Positions 22,929-31,508 of a stretch of DNA of 64,000 bases are shown piece after piece. This stretch comes from Herbiconiux sp. VKM Ac-1786 (lineage in GTDB: Bacteria; Actinomycetota; Actinomycetes; Actinomycetales; Microbacteriaceae), in the NCBI RefSeq assembly GCF_015350805.1, contig NZ_JADKSG010000002.1, positions 1,240,001 to 1,304,000 of the forward strand, written 5' to 3'. How positions within the stretch are numbered: position 1 is the stretch's first letter; each line of letters starts with the position of its first letter. The notes under the pieces are model-generated. The model did no database searches, had not been told where the DNA came from, and was given only the letters and a program-made list of their open reading frames with translations. Made by a program: the position numbers and the translations under genes.

Positions 22929-25600
22929 CGGCCTCGCCGTCGCCCGCCCGTTCCGCCGTCGCTCCCGCCGCCCTGCCCCCCGCGGGGCTCGACGGGTTCG
23001 ACACCGCCCACTCGCGGCTGCTGACCGTCGGCGACGACTCCTGGCACTACGTCGACACGGCGGATGCCCTGGCCGCCCTCGGCGCTCAGCCGGTCGGCAC
23101 CGTGCTGGCGGTGCACGGCAACCCGACGTGGTCGTATCTCTGGCGGCACGTCGTCGCCGCGACCCTCGAGGCCGCCCGCTCCGGCGGTCCGGCCTGGCGC
23201 GTGGTCGCCGTCGACCAGCTCGAGATGGGGTACTCCTCGCGGAGCGGCCGGTCCCGCACGCTGCCCGAGCGGGTCGACGACCTCTCCGCCTTCACCGACG
23301 CCCTCGGCCTCACCGGCCCGGTCGTCACCCTCGGGCACGACTGGGGCGGGGTGATCTCGCTCGGCTGGGCGACGACGCACCTCGACTCACTGGCCGGTGT
23401 GATGCTGCTGAACACCGCCGTGCACCAGCCCGCCGACGTGCCGATCCCGGCGCCGCTCCGGCTGGCCCGGGCCCGCGGGATGCTCGGGGCGGGCTCCGTG
23501 CAGACCACCGGGTTCCTCGACGTGACGCTGTCGCTGGCCGCTCCACCGCTGTCCCCTTCGGTGCGTGCGGGCTATCGGGCGCCCTACCCGACGCCCACGC
23601 GCCGGCGCGGGATCGGGGCGTTCGTCGCCGACATCCCCGTCGACGCCTCGCACCCGAGCCACGCGCGGCTGACCCGGCTCGCCGCCGACGTCGCCGCCCT
23701 GCGGGTGCCGGCGCTGATGCTCTGGGGGCCGCGCGATCCGATCTTCAGCGACCGGTACCTCGACGACCTCGTGGGGCGGCTGCCGCACGCGCAGGTGCAC
23801 CGCTTCGAGGGCGCGGGGCATCTCGTGGCCGAGGACGCTCCGGTCGCGGAGTCGGTGCTGACGTGGCTGGGTGAGCATGTGGCGGACATCGACCCGGTAG
23901 CGGGGTCGAGGTCGGACGGCGCTGTGTCGGTCGACGCCGATGGCGCGGATCGCGCATCCGTCGACTTCACACCGCTGTGGGCGCGGCTCGAGGAGCGGCG
24001 CGACGACCCCACCGACGCCGTGATCGAGCTGCGGGGCGACGGGGTGCGGCGGGTGTCGTGGCGCACGCTGAACGACCGCGTCTCGCGCCTGGCCGCCGGG
24101 CTGCACCGCCTGGGCGTGCGGAAGGGCGACCGCGTCTCGCTGCTGACGACCCCCGGCGCGACGCTGACCGCCGTGGTCTACGCCTGCCTGCGGCTCGGCG
24201 TCGTCGTGGTGGTGGCCGACGCCGGACTCGGCGTGCAGGGGCTCGGCCGGGCGCTCCGCGGCGCCTACCCCGACTACGTCATCGGCGAGACCCGCGGGCT
24301 GGCGGCGGCGCGGGCACTGGGCTGGCCGGGCGTCCGCATCTCGACCGCTCGCCTGCCGCGTGCCTCGGCCCGGGCGCTCGGGGTGACCGTGAGCCTGCGC
24401 GAGCTGCTCGACGGCGCTCCCGTCGCGCTGCCCGCCGCGCCCGGCCCGTCCGACCCGGCGGCCATCCTGTACACCTCCGGGTCGACCGGCCCCGCGAAGG
24501 GCGTCGTCTACACCCACGCCCAGCTCTCCGCGGTGCGCGACGCCCTGGGCGAGCACTTCGCCGTCACTCCCGAGTCGGGCCTGGTCACCGGATTCGCGCC
24601 GTTCGCCCTGCTCGGGCCGGCCCTCGGCGCGCGGTCGTCGACCCCCGAGATGGACGTCTCGGCGCCCCGCACCCTCACCGCCCGCGCGGTGGCGGCGGCC
24701 GTCGCGGCGGCCTCGGCCGACATCGTGTTCCTCTCGCCCGCGGCCATCCTGAACGTGGTGGCGACCGCGGGCGAGCTCGGTGCCGCCGAGCGCTCGGTGC
24801 TCGCCGGTGTGCGCACGGTGCTGTCGACCGGGGCGCCGGTGAGCGAGCGGATGCTCTCCGAGCTCGTCGCCGTCATGCCGAACGCCGCGGCGCATGCCAT
24901 CTACGGGATGACCGAATGCCTGCTGGTGTCGGACATCACGCTCGAGGACGTGAGGGGCGTTCGCGCCTCGGGAGCTCGTGACGAGGGGGTGTGCGTCGGG
25001 CATCCGATCGCCGGGGTCGAGGTGCGGATCAGCGCGCTCGACGACCTCGGCCGTGCGACCGGCTCGCCCTCGGCCGCGGCCGGCGTGCTCGGTGAGGTGC
25101 TCATCTCGGCACCGCACCTGAAGAGCGGCTACGACCGGCTGTGGCTGACCGACCGTGAGGCCGTGCGCGACACCCCTTCGGGTGGACGCTGGCACCGCAC
25201 CGGCGACGTCGGGCACCTCGACACCGATGGGCGGTTGTGGATCGAGGGGCGGCTGCCGCACGTGATCGCGACCTCGGACGGGCCGGTCGCCCCGGTCGGT
25301 GCCGAGCAGGCCATCGAGACGGTCGACGCGGTGCGCCGGGCCGCGGTGGTCGGGGTGGGTCCGCAGGGCCTCCGGCAGTTCGTCGCGGTCGTGGAGGCGG
25401 AGCCGCGGGCTCGCCGGGCCGCCCTCGCCGCGCCCGAGCTGGCGCGGGACGTGCGGGAGTCGACCGGGCACCCGCTCGTCGCGGTGTTCTCGGTGGCGCA
25501 GCTGCCGACGGACATCCGGCACAACTCCAAGATCGACCGGGCGGGGCTGTCGCTCTGGGCCGAGGCCGCGCTCGAGGGCCGGCGGCTGAGCGCGCCGTGA
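22925..25600 (+). CDS. oleBC: OleBC fusion: beta-lactone decarboxylase plus beta-lactone synthetase
   Basis: An 891-residue two-domain enzyme. Residues 20-340 are an alpha/beta hydrolase of the haloalkane-dehalogenase type with Asp nucleophile (GHDWGG, Asp139) and HGNPTWSYLWR; this is OleB, which decarboxylates the beta-lactone to a cis-olefin. Residues 355-885 are an AMP-ligase-like OleC: P-loop LYTSGSTGPAKG near residue 515 and YGMTE near 660; it closes the beta-hydroxy acid to a beta-lactone using ATP. The fusion is the form known from actinobacteria such as Micrococcus. GTG start overlaps the oleA stop. Confidence 0.92.
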   Translation: MTASPSPARSAVAPAALPPAGLDGFDTAHSRLLTVGDDSWHYVDTADALAALGAQPVGTVLAVHGNPTWSYLWRHVVAATLEAARSGGPAWRVVAVDQLEMGYSSRSGRSRTLPERVDDLSAFTDALGLTGPVVTLGHDWGGVISLGWATTHLDSLAGVMLLNTAVHQPADVPIPAPLRLARARGMLGAGSVQTTGFLDVTLSLAAPPLSPSVRAGYRAPYPTPTRRRGIGAFVADIPVDASHPSHARLTRLAADVAALRVPALMLWGPRDPIFSDRYLDDLVGRLPHAQVHRFEGAGHLVAEDAPVAESVLTWLGEHVADIDPVAGSRSDGAVSVDADGADRASVDFTPLWARLEERRDDPTDAVIELRGDGVRRVSWRTLNDRVSRLAAGLHRLGVRKGDRVSLLTTPGATLTAVVYACLRLGVVVVVADAGLGVQGLGRALRGAYPDYVIGETRGLAAARALGWPGVRISTARLPRASARALGVTVSLRELLDGAPVALPAAPGPSDPAAILYTSGSTGPAKGVVYTHAQLSAVRDALGEHFAVTPESGLVTGFAPFALLGPALGARSSTPEMDVSAPRTLTARAVAAAVAAASADIVFLSPAAILNVVATAGELGAAERSVLAGVRTVLSTGAPVSERMLSELVAVMPNAAAHAIYGMTECLLVSDITLEDVRGVRASGARDEGVCVGHPIAGVEVRISALDDLGRATGSPSAAAGVLGEVLISAPHLKSGYDRLWLTDREAVRDTPSGGRWHRTGDVGHLDTDGRLWIEGRLPHVIATSDGPVAPVGAEQAIETVDAVRRAAVVGVGPQGLRQFVAVVEAEPRARRAALAAPELARDVRESTGHPLVAVFSVAQLPTDIRHNSKIDRAGLSLWAEAALEGRRLSAP

Positions 25601-26574
25601 CCGTTCTCGTCACCGGCGCGAGCGGGCTGCTCGGGCGGGCCGTCGCCGCGGAGATCGCGGCGCGCGGGCAGAGCGTGCGCACGCTGCAGCGGCGGCCGTC
25701 GGGGCTGGGCGACGTGACCGACGTCTCCGGGTCGGTGACCGATGCCGCCACGGTGGCGCGGGCGGTCGAGGGCGTGGACGCCGTCGTGCACCTGGCGGCC
25801 AAGGTCTCGCTCGCGGGCGATCCGGAGGAGTTCACGGCGGTCAACGTCGAGGGCACCCGGCTGCTTCTGGAGGCCGCCGAGCGCGCGGGCGTCGAGCGCT
25901 TCGTGCAGGTCTCGTCGCCCTCGGTCGCCCACGCCGGCAGCTCGCTGGTGGGGGCCGGTGCCGACCCGGCCGACCCCGGGCGGGCGCGCGGCCTCTACGC
26001 CCGCACGAAGGCGGAGGGCGAGCTGCTCGCGCTCGACCGCGACCGGGCGGGCTTCGCCGTGGTCGCCGTGCGTCCGCACCTCGTCTGGGGCCCGGGCGAC
26101 ACGCAGCTCGTGGAGCGCATCGTCGACCGCGCGCGGCACGGCCGTCTGCCGCTGCTCGGCGACGGCACCGCCCTGATCGACAGCACCTACGTCGACAACG
26201 CCGCCACGGCGATCGCGTCGGCGCTGGAGCGGGCCGCGCATCCGGATGCCCACGGCCGCCCCTTCGTCGTCACCAACGGCGAGCCGCGCCCCGTCGCCGA
26301 GCTGCTCGCGGGCATCTGCCTCGCGGCGGGCGTGCAGCCGCCGCGCTGGAGCGTGCCGGCCGGCCTCGCCCGCGCCGCCGGCGGCGCGGTGGAGCGCTGG
26401 TGGGCCGTGCGCCCCGGCTCCGACGAGCCGCCGATGACCCGCTTCCTCGCCGAGCAGCTCTCGACGGCGCACTGGTTCGACCAGCGCGCCACCCGCCACG
26501 CCCTGGCCTGGGCCCCCGCCGTCTCCCTCGACGAGGGCTTCCGCCGCCTCGCGGCCCACTACGCGGCCCCCTGA
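25597..26574 (+). CDS. oleD: OleD, 2-alkyl-3-oxoalkanoate reductase
   Basis: A 325-residue extended SDR. Rossmann motif TGASGLLG at residues 6-13, the Ser in VQVSSPSV, and catalytic Tyr134/Lys138 in YARTKAE; VWGPGDTQLVERI and IDSTYVDNAA are typical of the 3-beta-HSD-like group containing OleD. It reduces the OleA product to the 2-alkyl-3-hydroxyacid with NADPH, before the OleC and OleB steps. GTG start overlaps the oleBC stop by four bases, completing a tightly coupled operon. Confidence 0.9.
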   Translation: MTVLVTGASGLLGRAVAAEIAARGQSVRTLQRRPSGLGDVTDVSGSVTDAATVARAVEGVDAVVHLAAKVSLAGDPEEFTAVNVEGTRLLLEAAERAGVERFVQVSSPSVAHAGSSLVGAGADPADPGRARGLYARTKAEGELLALDRDRAGFAVVAVRPHLVWGPGDTQLVERIVDRARHGRLPLLGDGTALIDSTYVDNAATAIASALERAAHPDAHGRPFVVTNGEPRPVAELLAGICLAAGVQPPRWSVPAGLARAAGGAVERWWAVRPGSDEPPMTRFLAEQLSTAHWFDQRATRHALAWAPAVSLDEGFRRLAAHYAAP

Positions 26575-26646
26575 CCCCGCCGCCGCCCCGACCGCCGATG
26601 TCGGTGGCTCGGTGTTGACTTTTCTTCATGAACGGTCGACCGCGGG

Positions 26647-26685
26647 TTGGACACGCCCTTCCGCCCTATATAGGGTTCTTATACA
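26647..26685 (+). promoter_or_regulatory. VapBC promoter region with palindrome
   Basis: An AT-rich island with TTGGAC (26647-26652) and TATAGG (26669-26674, 16-base spacer), or TATACA at 26680-26685 as an alternative -10. The perfect 12-bp palindrome CCCTATATAGGG (26664-26675) overlaps the -10, a good position for autorepression by the VapB-VapC complex. Confidence 0.6.
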
Positions 26686-26703
26686 GACGAGAGGCGGTGC
26701 CCA

Positions 26704-26913
26704 GTGGCGATCACGTCCATCGACATCGACAAGCAGCTCCTGCACGACGCCCGGGAACTCCTCGGGGCGTCGTCGAACCGGGAGGCGGTGCAGCGAGCCC
26801 TCGAGTACACCGTCACCATGCAGCGTCAGCAGCTCGCCCTCGATCGCATCTCGCGGCGCTCGTTCAGCGACGCGCAGGTGAACGCGGTGAAGGTCGACTA
26901 CTCCGGCTCGTGA
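26704..26913 (+). CDS. VapB-type antitoxin
   Basis: A 69-residue protein with a ribbon-helix-helix-like N-terminus (MAITSIDIDKQLLHDARELLG, SSNREAVQRALEYTV), the DNA-binding form usual for VapB antitoxins; the tail (RRSFSDAQVNAVKVDYSGS) would bind and block the toxin. Start GTG 26704, preceded by GAGAGG. Its stop overlaps the GTG of the toxin gene (GTGA). The palindrome at the promoter is the likely operator. Confidence 0.85.
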   Translation: MAITSIDIDKQLLHDARELLGASSNREAVQRALEYTVTMQRQQLALDRISRRSFSDAQVNAVKVDYSGS

Positions 26914-27353
26914 GCGAGCGCGCTGTTCCCGCTTTGACCGAGCGACGGGGCTACCTCGTCGACAACAGCGTCCTTCAGAAGCTGTCGCGGAGTGCGCCGA
27001 TCCTGCGGCGGTTCCGGGAGGTGACGGCGACGTACCCGATCTTCAGCTGTCCCCCGCAGGTGCTCGAGTACTGCTGGTCGGCGCGCGACCCGGCGGAGTA
27101 CGCCGAGCTGCGCACGGACATGGAGCTGTACACGCCGGCCGTCGTCGTGCCGTCGACCGGCGCCGTGCTCGACGTGCAGCAGGCCCTGTGGGGTGCCGGC
27201 CTCGTGCGCGGCGCCGGGAACACCGACGTGCTGATCACGGCGTACGCCATCGCGAACGACCTCACGGTGCTGCACTCGGATCACGACTTCGAGCACATCC
27301 AGCGGGCACTGGCGCCGGCCGTCGTCCTCCGGCAGGAGTACGTGGCCGAGTAG
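26910..27353 (+). CDS. VapC-type PIN-domain toxin
   Basis: A 147-residue PIN-domain ribonuclease. Acidic active-site residues are in YLVDNSVLQKL (first Asp), VLEYCWSA (Glu), and GNTDVLITAYAIANDLTVLHSDHDFEHI (C-terminal Asp residues). Such toxins cleave tRNA or rRNA when the antitoxin is degraded. GTG 26910 overlaps the antitoxin stop; a 147-residue length is normal. The pair looks complete and functional, unlike the toxin remnant near 7.3 kb. Confidence 0.88.
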   Translation: MSERAVPALTERRGYLVDNSVLQKLSRSAPILRRFREVTATYPIFSCPPQVLEYCWSARDPAEYAELRTDMELYTPAVVVPSTGAVLDVQQALWGAGLVRGAGNTDVLITAYAIANDLTVLHSDHDFEHIQRALAPAVVLRQEYVAE

Positions 27354-27464
27354 CGGGCGCGGGAAGGGAGCGGGCGAGGAACCCGTTGCGGTTGAGGCCG
27401 GGGCGGGTGCGGTGCGGCCGCAGGTGCGCGGGCGGCGGGGCTGCGGCGGCGGGCGCGGGGGTCG

Positions 27465-27470
27465 TAGATT
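27465..27470 (+). promoter_or_regulatory. -10-like hexamer of the alpha/beta hydrolase gene
   Basis: TAGATT exactly six bases before the ATG at 27477. Confidence 0.5.
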
Positions 27471-27476
27471 CGGGGG

Positions 27477-28358
27477 ATGGTGTCCGAAGACGTGGTGGCC
27501 GTGCGGTTCTGGCCGGGGCTGGTGTACGGGGAGCGCCCCGAGGGGGCGTTGCGGCTCGATGTGCTGGCGCCGGCGGGAGCGCGCGGCGGGGCGGGGAGCG
27601 GGGGGACGCGGGTGGTCGGGGCATCCGGGGGGACGAGGGTGCCCGGGGCATCCGGGGGGACGAGGGTGCCCGGGGCAGCCGGTGGGACGCTCGCGCCGGT
27701 GGTGGTGTTCCTGCACGGCGGCGGGTGGCACGAGGGCGATCGGGGGGCGGCGCTGCATCCGTGGCTGAACCCGCTGCTGGCGGCGCGCGGGTTCGTGGCC
27801 GTCGCGCCGACCTACCGCCTGAGCGGCACCGCCGTCTGGCCGGCCGCGCTCGAGGACGCGCTGGCCGCCGTCGCCTGGACGATCGAGCACGCCGAGGAGT
27901 TCGGTGGCGACCCCGCGCGGGTCGGCGTGTGGGGGTTCTCGGCGGGGGCGCAGCTGGCCGCGCTGGTCGCGCTCGACCCGGCGAGCGGGGTGCGGGCGGC
28001 GGCCGTCGCGGCCTGCCCGGCCGACCTCCGCGACGCCGACACCTCGACCGACAACGAGGTGACCCGGCTGCTGGGCGTGCCCGCGACACCCGAGCGCCTG
28101 GCCGCGCTGAGCCCGGTGATGCACGTGGCGGGGCCGGCGGTGCCGTTCTCGATCGTGCACGGCACGGCCGACGAGGTCGTGCCGGTCTGGCAGGGGGCCG
28201 CGCTGCGGGACGCCCTGCGCGCCGCGGGCGGCGTGGCCGAGTGGCACGCGATCGAGGGCGGTCGGCACAGCTGGCCCGACACCCCGGCGGCGGGCCTCGA
28301 CGAGGAGGCGCCCAGCTTCGGTTCCCTGGCAGCCGAATTCTTCGAGCGGATGCTCTGA
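27477..28358 (+). CDS. alpha/beta hydrolase (BD-FAE-like esterase)
   Basis: A 293-residue esterase-like protein. The oxyanion-hole motif VVVFLHGGGWHEGD is near residue 78, the nucleophile elbow is GVWGFSAGAQLAAL, and the Asp and His lie in VHGTADEVVP and GGRHSWPD. It resembles small alpha/beta hydrolases acting on esters or formyl groups; substrate unknown. The N-terminal linker (about residues 41-71) is an insertion made of nine-residue repeats SGGTRVPGA, encoded by tandem 27-bp DNA repeats, between strands of the fold. Monocistronic. Confidence 0.88.
   Translation: MVSEDVVAVRFWPGLVYGERPEGALRLDVLAPAGARGGAGSGGTRVVGASGGTRVPGASGGTRVPGAAGGTLAPVVVFLHGGGWHEGDRGAALHPWLNPLLAARGFVAVAPTYRLSGTAVWPAALEDALAAVAWTIEHAEEFGGDPARVGVWGFSAGAQLAALVALDPASGVRAAAVAACPADLRDADTSTDNEVTRLLGVPATPERLAALSPVMHVAGPAVPFSIVHGTADEVVPVWQGAALRDALRAAGGVAEWHAIEGGRHSWPDTPAAGLDEEAPSFGSLAAEFFERML
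27597..27689 (+). repeat. in-frame tandem 27-bp repeat within the hydrolase gene
   Basis: Three 27-bp copies (27597-27623, 27624-27650, 27651-27677) and a partial fourth (to 27689). They encode SGGTRVVGA, SGGTRVPGA, SGGTRVPGA and AGGT. Copies 2 and 3 are identical, so the array is recent and may vary in number between strains without breaking the frame. Confidence 0.85.
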
Positions 28359-28398
28359 CCGCCGACTTCGGATGGGCCGACGCGCGACAGCCCGCCCG

Positions 28399-29409
28399 TC
28401 AGGACGCGGCTTGGAAGGCGGCGGCCGAGGCGGCGCTCGTGCCCGCCGCGGCCGCGCGGGTGAGGTAGTCGTCGAACTCGTCGGCGCGCACCAGCCGGGA
28501 CGGCGTGGTCGGGGCCTCGCCCGGGCGCACGAGGGCGGGGCCGGGGTTGCGCCGGGCGTGGAGGGTGCGGCGCAGGTGCGCGATGGCCCCCGCGGCGAAG
28601 GTGCCGGGCGGGTCGAGCCAGACGAGCAGGAAGTGCCCGCCGGGCACGTCGAGGCACTGCCAGGGCATCTCGCCGAAGCCGAAGCCGTCGACGAACGCCG
28701 GGGACTCGCCGAAGGTCAGCGGCCGCGCCTCGAGACTCGCCCACATCTCGCGGAAGTCGGCGTCGCGCACCGAGAGGTCGCCGACGATCTCCTGCAGGCG
28801 CGGGTCGCTCGGGTCGCCGTGGAATCGGAGGGCCGCGACGGCCGCGCGGGCGGTGCGGCGCCAGCTCTCCAGTCCGCGTCCCTCCGGCGGGGCGAGGAAC
28901 GCGGCCGCGACGCAGTTGCCGCCCGCGACCGCAAAGCTCGGCTGCAGGGCGTGGGCGAGCTCGTTGGCGACGAGGATGTCCTGGTTGCGGTCGAGGACGT
29001 AGACCGGAGCATCCGACCACTGCTCGACCAGGCGGTGCACGAGCTCGCTCACCGGCGCGACCGGGCGCTCGCGGGCGTTCGGCGGGGCTGGCAGGGCGAG
29101 GCGGTAGAAGTAGGCGGCCGCGTCGGCGTCGAGGCAGAGGGCGCGGGTGAGGGACGCGAGCACCTGCTCGGAGACCTGGTGGTGGCGCCCCTGCTCGAGG
29201 CGGATGTAGTACTCGCGGCTGATGCCCGCGAGGTCGGCCACCTCCTCGCGGCGGAGGCCGGTGACGCGGCGGCCCGGGTCGGCGACGAGGCCGACGTCGG
29301 CGGGCTGCAGCTGGGCGCGGCGGCCGCGCAGGTACTGGCCCAGCGTGGGCGCCGCCGAGGCGGGCTCGGGGCGGCGGTGGGCCGGCGGGAGAGCGGGAGC
29401 TGCACGCAT
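28399..29409 (-). CDS. MmyB-like helix-turn-helix regulator
   Basis: A 336-residue regulator. The XRE-type HTH lies at about residues 25-95 (DPGRRVTGLRREEVADLAGISREYYIRLEQGR) and the MmyB/MLTR ligand-binding domain follows (YVLDRNQDILVANELAHAL; LDVPGGHFLLVWLDPPG). Start ATG 29409 has GAAGGA seven bases upstream and is preferred to 29430. No dehydrogenase is divergent here; the adjacent genes are the esterase (convergent) and a GNAT gene on the same strand. Its target is therefore unclear. Confidence 0.88.
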   Translation of the reverse strand: MRAAPALPPAHRRPEPASAAPTLGQYLRGRRAQLQPADVGLVADPGRRVTGLRREEVADLAGISREYYIRLEQGRHHQVSEQVLASLTRALCLDADAAAYFYRLALPAPPNARERPVAPVSELVHRLVEQWSDAPVYVLDRNQDILVANELAHALQPSFAVAGGNCVAAAFLAPPEGRGLESWRRTARAAVAALRFHGDPSDPRLQEIVGDLSVRDADFREMWASLEARPLTFGESPAFVDGFGFGEMPWQCLDVPGGHFLLVWLDPPGTFAAGAIAHLRRTLHARRNPGPALVRPGEAPTTPSRLVRADEFDDYLTRAAAAGTSAASAAAFQAAS

Positions 29410-29448
29410 GTCGTTCCTTCGGGATCGCATCCGGAGTAGCGGTGCTCG

Positions 29449-29462
29449 AATCCTATTGGATT
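29449..29462 (-). promoter_or_regulatory. palindrome and -10 candidate upstream of the MmyB gene
   Basis: AATCC-TATT-GGATT inverted repeat; read on the minus strand it contains TAGGAT, about 40 bases before the start at 29409. Candidate promoter with a self-binding site. Confidence 0.35.
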
Positions 29463-29508
29463 TTGTGCTCCAGCGCAGGACCGGGTGGAGAGCGCTCTCG
29501 AACGGCGC

Positions 29509-30039
29509 TCAGCGCGTGCTGCCGGGCGCCCCCACTGCGAACTTGAAGCCGCGGTGCGACCCCACGAAGCCCAGCCGCTCGTAGAACCGGTGCGCGTCGG
29601 TGCGTGCCTCGTCCGAGGTCAGCTGCACGAGGCCCGCTCCGAGCGCCGGGGCCGCGACGTCGGTGCACCACCGCATCATCGCCGCGCCGATGCCCGACGA
29701 CCGTCGCGCGCTGCTCACCCGCACCGCCTCGATCAGCAGTCGCGTGGCACCGCGGCGGGCGAGGCCCGGGATGCGCGTCAGCTGCATCATCGCGAGCACC
29801 GCCCCATCGGGTCCGACCGCCACGACGAGGTCGTTCGACGGGTCGGCGAGCGTGTCGACGAGCCCCGCCCGGTAGGCCGGGACGTCGGACTCGTCGGCCC
29901 GATCGCCGCGCGAGGCACTGACGGCGTCGTCGGCGAGGAGCCGCATCAGCGCGTCCAGGTCGGCCGTGTCGGCGCGGCGGAGGGTGACGGAGCCGCCCGG
30001 GGTCGGGAGCGACACGGGGAGCGTGAGGGAGGCGAGCAC
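29509..30039 (-). CDS. GNAT family N-acetyltransferase
   Basis: A 176-residue acetyltransferase. After TLRRADTADLDALMRLLADD come the core strands VVAVGPDGAVLAMMQLTRIPGLARRGATRLLIEAVRV and the acetyl-CoA loop SSARRSSGIGAAMMRW, ending in HRFYERLGFVGSHRGFKF. GTG 30039 is chosen as start because AAGACT lies exactly six bases before it. It resembles GNATs annotated as amino-acid or aminoglycoside acetyltransferases, but the substrate is unknown. Confidence 0.87.
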   Translation of the reverse strand: MLASLTLPVSLPTPGGSVTLRRADTADLDALMRLLADDAVSASRGDRADESDVPAYRAGLVDTLADPSNDLVVAVGPDGAVLAMMQLTRIPGLARRGATRLLIEAVRVSSARRSSGIGAAMMRWCTDVAAPALGAGLVQLTSDEARTDAHRFYERLGFVGSHRGFKFAVGAPGSTR

Positions 30040-30169
30040 GTGCCCAGTCTTCCATCCGGCTCCACGGCTGCCGGAGAGCGACGGCTCGACGACCGCTCGA
30101 CCGCAGGGGCTCGACAGACGTGGCACGAGGTTGCGACGCGGGTCGTGCCGGCACGAGCATCCGTCTGCG

Positions 30170-30175
30170 TAGCCT
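30170..30175 (+). promoter_or_regulatory. -10-like hexamer of the aquaporin gene
   Basis: TAGCCT exactly six bases before the ATG at 30182. Confidence 0.5.
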
Positions 30176-30181
30176 CACTGC

Positions 30182-31015
30182 ATGCCGAGCCAGAAGAACC
30201 CCGCCCACGTCCCGTCCGGAGCGAGCCCGCTGCGGAGGGCCGCCGCCGAGGCGGGCGGCACCTTCCTGCTCGTGTTCGGGCTGATCGGGGCGGCCCTGCT
30301 CACCTCCCCCGACTCCAACGGCGTCGCCGCGCAGCCCGGCACCGGCCTGCTCGGCGTGGCCGTGGCGCTCGGGCTCACCGTCGCGATCGGTGCGGCGGTC
30401 GTCGGGCCGATCTCGGGCGGGCACTTCAACCCCGCGGTCACGATCGGCGTCGCGGTGGCGGGCCGCCTGCGCTGGGGGCTCGTGCCGGTGTACCTCGCGG
30501 CCCAGGTGGTGGGCGGGGTCGCGGGCGCGGCGCTCGTGCGGGCGCTCCTGCTCGGCAGCTCCGACGGCGGGTCGGCCGCGGTCGGGGCGGGCTTCGCGTC
30601 GACGGGGTACGGGATGCTCTCCCCCGGCCATTTCGGACTGCTCCCCGTCGCGGCGGTGGAGCTGGTCGCGACCGCCGTGCTGGTCGTCGTGGTGCTGACG
30701 ACCACCCACCCCACGACGGGCACGCCGCTCGCGCCGCTCGTGATCGGCGGCACACTGACCCTGATGCTCTTCGTCGCCCTGCCGATCGACAACGCCTCGC
30801 TGAATCCCGCCCGCTCGCTCGCCACGGCGGTGTTCGGCGGCGGGGACTGGCTGGCGCAGCTGTGGGCGTTCGTCGTGTTCCCGGTGCTCGGCGCAGCGGT
30901 CGCGGCGGGGCTGTACCGCGTGGCGACCGCGGGCCGGGCCTCGGCGGCCCCGGCCTCTCCGGCCTCCCCGGCCTCCGCGGCCTCCGACACGACTCAGGGC
31001 GGCGCCCTGTCCTGA
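30182..31015 (+). CDS. MIP/aquaporin family channel
   Basis: A 277-residue six-helix membrane channel. Both half-helix motifs are present: HFNPAVTIG (NPA at 83-85) and NASLNPARS (NPA at 209-211); the Arg after the second NPA is the selectivity-filter Arg. It should pass water or small neutral solutes across the membrane. The C-terminal tail is low-complexity Ala/Ser/Pro. Monocistronic, with a leaderless-type promoter. Confidence 0.92.
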   Translation: MPSQKNPAHVPSGASPLRRAAAEAGGTFLLVFGLIGAALLTSPDSNGVAAQPGTGLLGVAVALGLTVAIGAAVVGPISGGHFNPAVTIGVAVAGRLRWGLVPVYLAAQVVGGVAGAALVRALLLGSSDGGSAAVGAGFASTGYGMLSPGHFGLLPVAAVELVATAVLVVVVLTTTHPTTGTPLAPLVIGGTLTLMLFVALPIDNASLNPARSLATAVFGGGDWLAQLWAFVVFPVLGAAVAAGLYRVATAGRASAAPASPASPASAASDTTQGGALS

Positions 31016-31064
31016 CGGCGGTCGCGGCGGTACTGTGGGCCGACCCGCACCGGAAGGACCCGCC

Positions 31065-31508
31065 ATGACCGCGAGCGACGAGATCGACCAGCTGATCGCG
31101 AAGCACCCCGACTGGCGCGGGGCGAAGCTCGCCGAGATGCGCCGGATCATCCTCGAGGTCGATCCCGGCATCGTCGAGGAGTGGAAGTGGATGGGTTCGC
31201 CTGTCTGGGAGCTCGACGGAATCCTGATCGTGGGCGACATCTTCAAGACGAAGGTGAAGCTCGGCTTCCTCTACGGCGCCTCGCTCGACGACCCGCACGG
31301 GCTCTTCAACGGGGAGCTCGGCGGCAACCAACGACGCAGCGTCGAGTTCGCCGAGGGCCACTCGGTCGACGAGGAGGCCTTCAAGGACCTCGTGCGCAGA
31401 GCGATCGAGCGCAACCGGGCGAAGCCCGCGAAAGCGGCGAAGGCCAAGACGCCCAAGACGCCCAAGACAGCCAAGCCCACCGAGCCGTCAGAGCCCGCCG
31501 GCTCATGA
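31065..31508 (+). CDS. DUF1801 (YdhG-like) domain protein
   Basis: A 147-residue protein. Residues 1-115 form a DUF1801 domain, seen in EEWKWMGSPVWELDGILIVGDIFKTKVKLGFLYGA, a fold related to frataxin/YdhG proteins of unknown function. The last 30 residues are Lys/Pro/Thr-rich (AKAKTPKTPKTAKP), possibly nucleic-acid-binding. GGAAGGA lies ten bases before the ATG. The stop overlaps the start of the serine hydrolase (ATGA), so the two are co-translated. Confidence 0.85.
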   Translation: MTASDEIDQLIAKHPDWRGAKLAEMRRIILEVDPGIVEEWKWMGSPVWELDGILIVGDIFKTKVKLGFLYGASLDDPHGLFNGELGGNQRRSVEFAEGHSVDEEAFKDLVRRAIERNRAKPAKAAKAKTPKTPKTAKPTEPSEPAGS

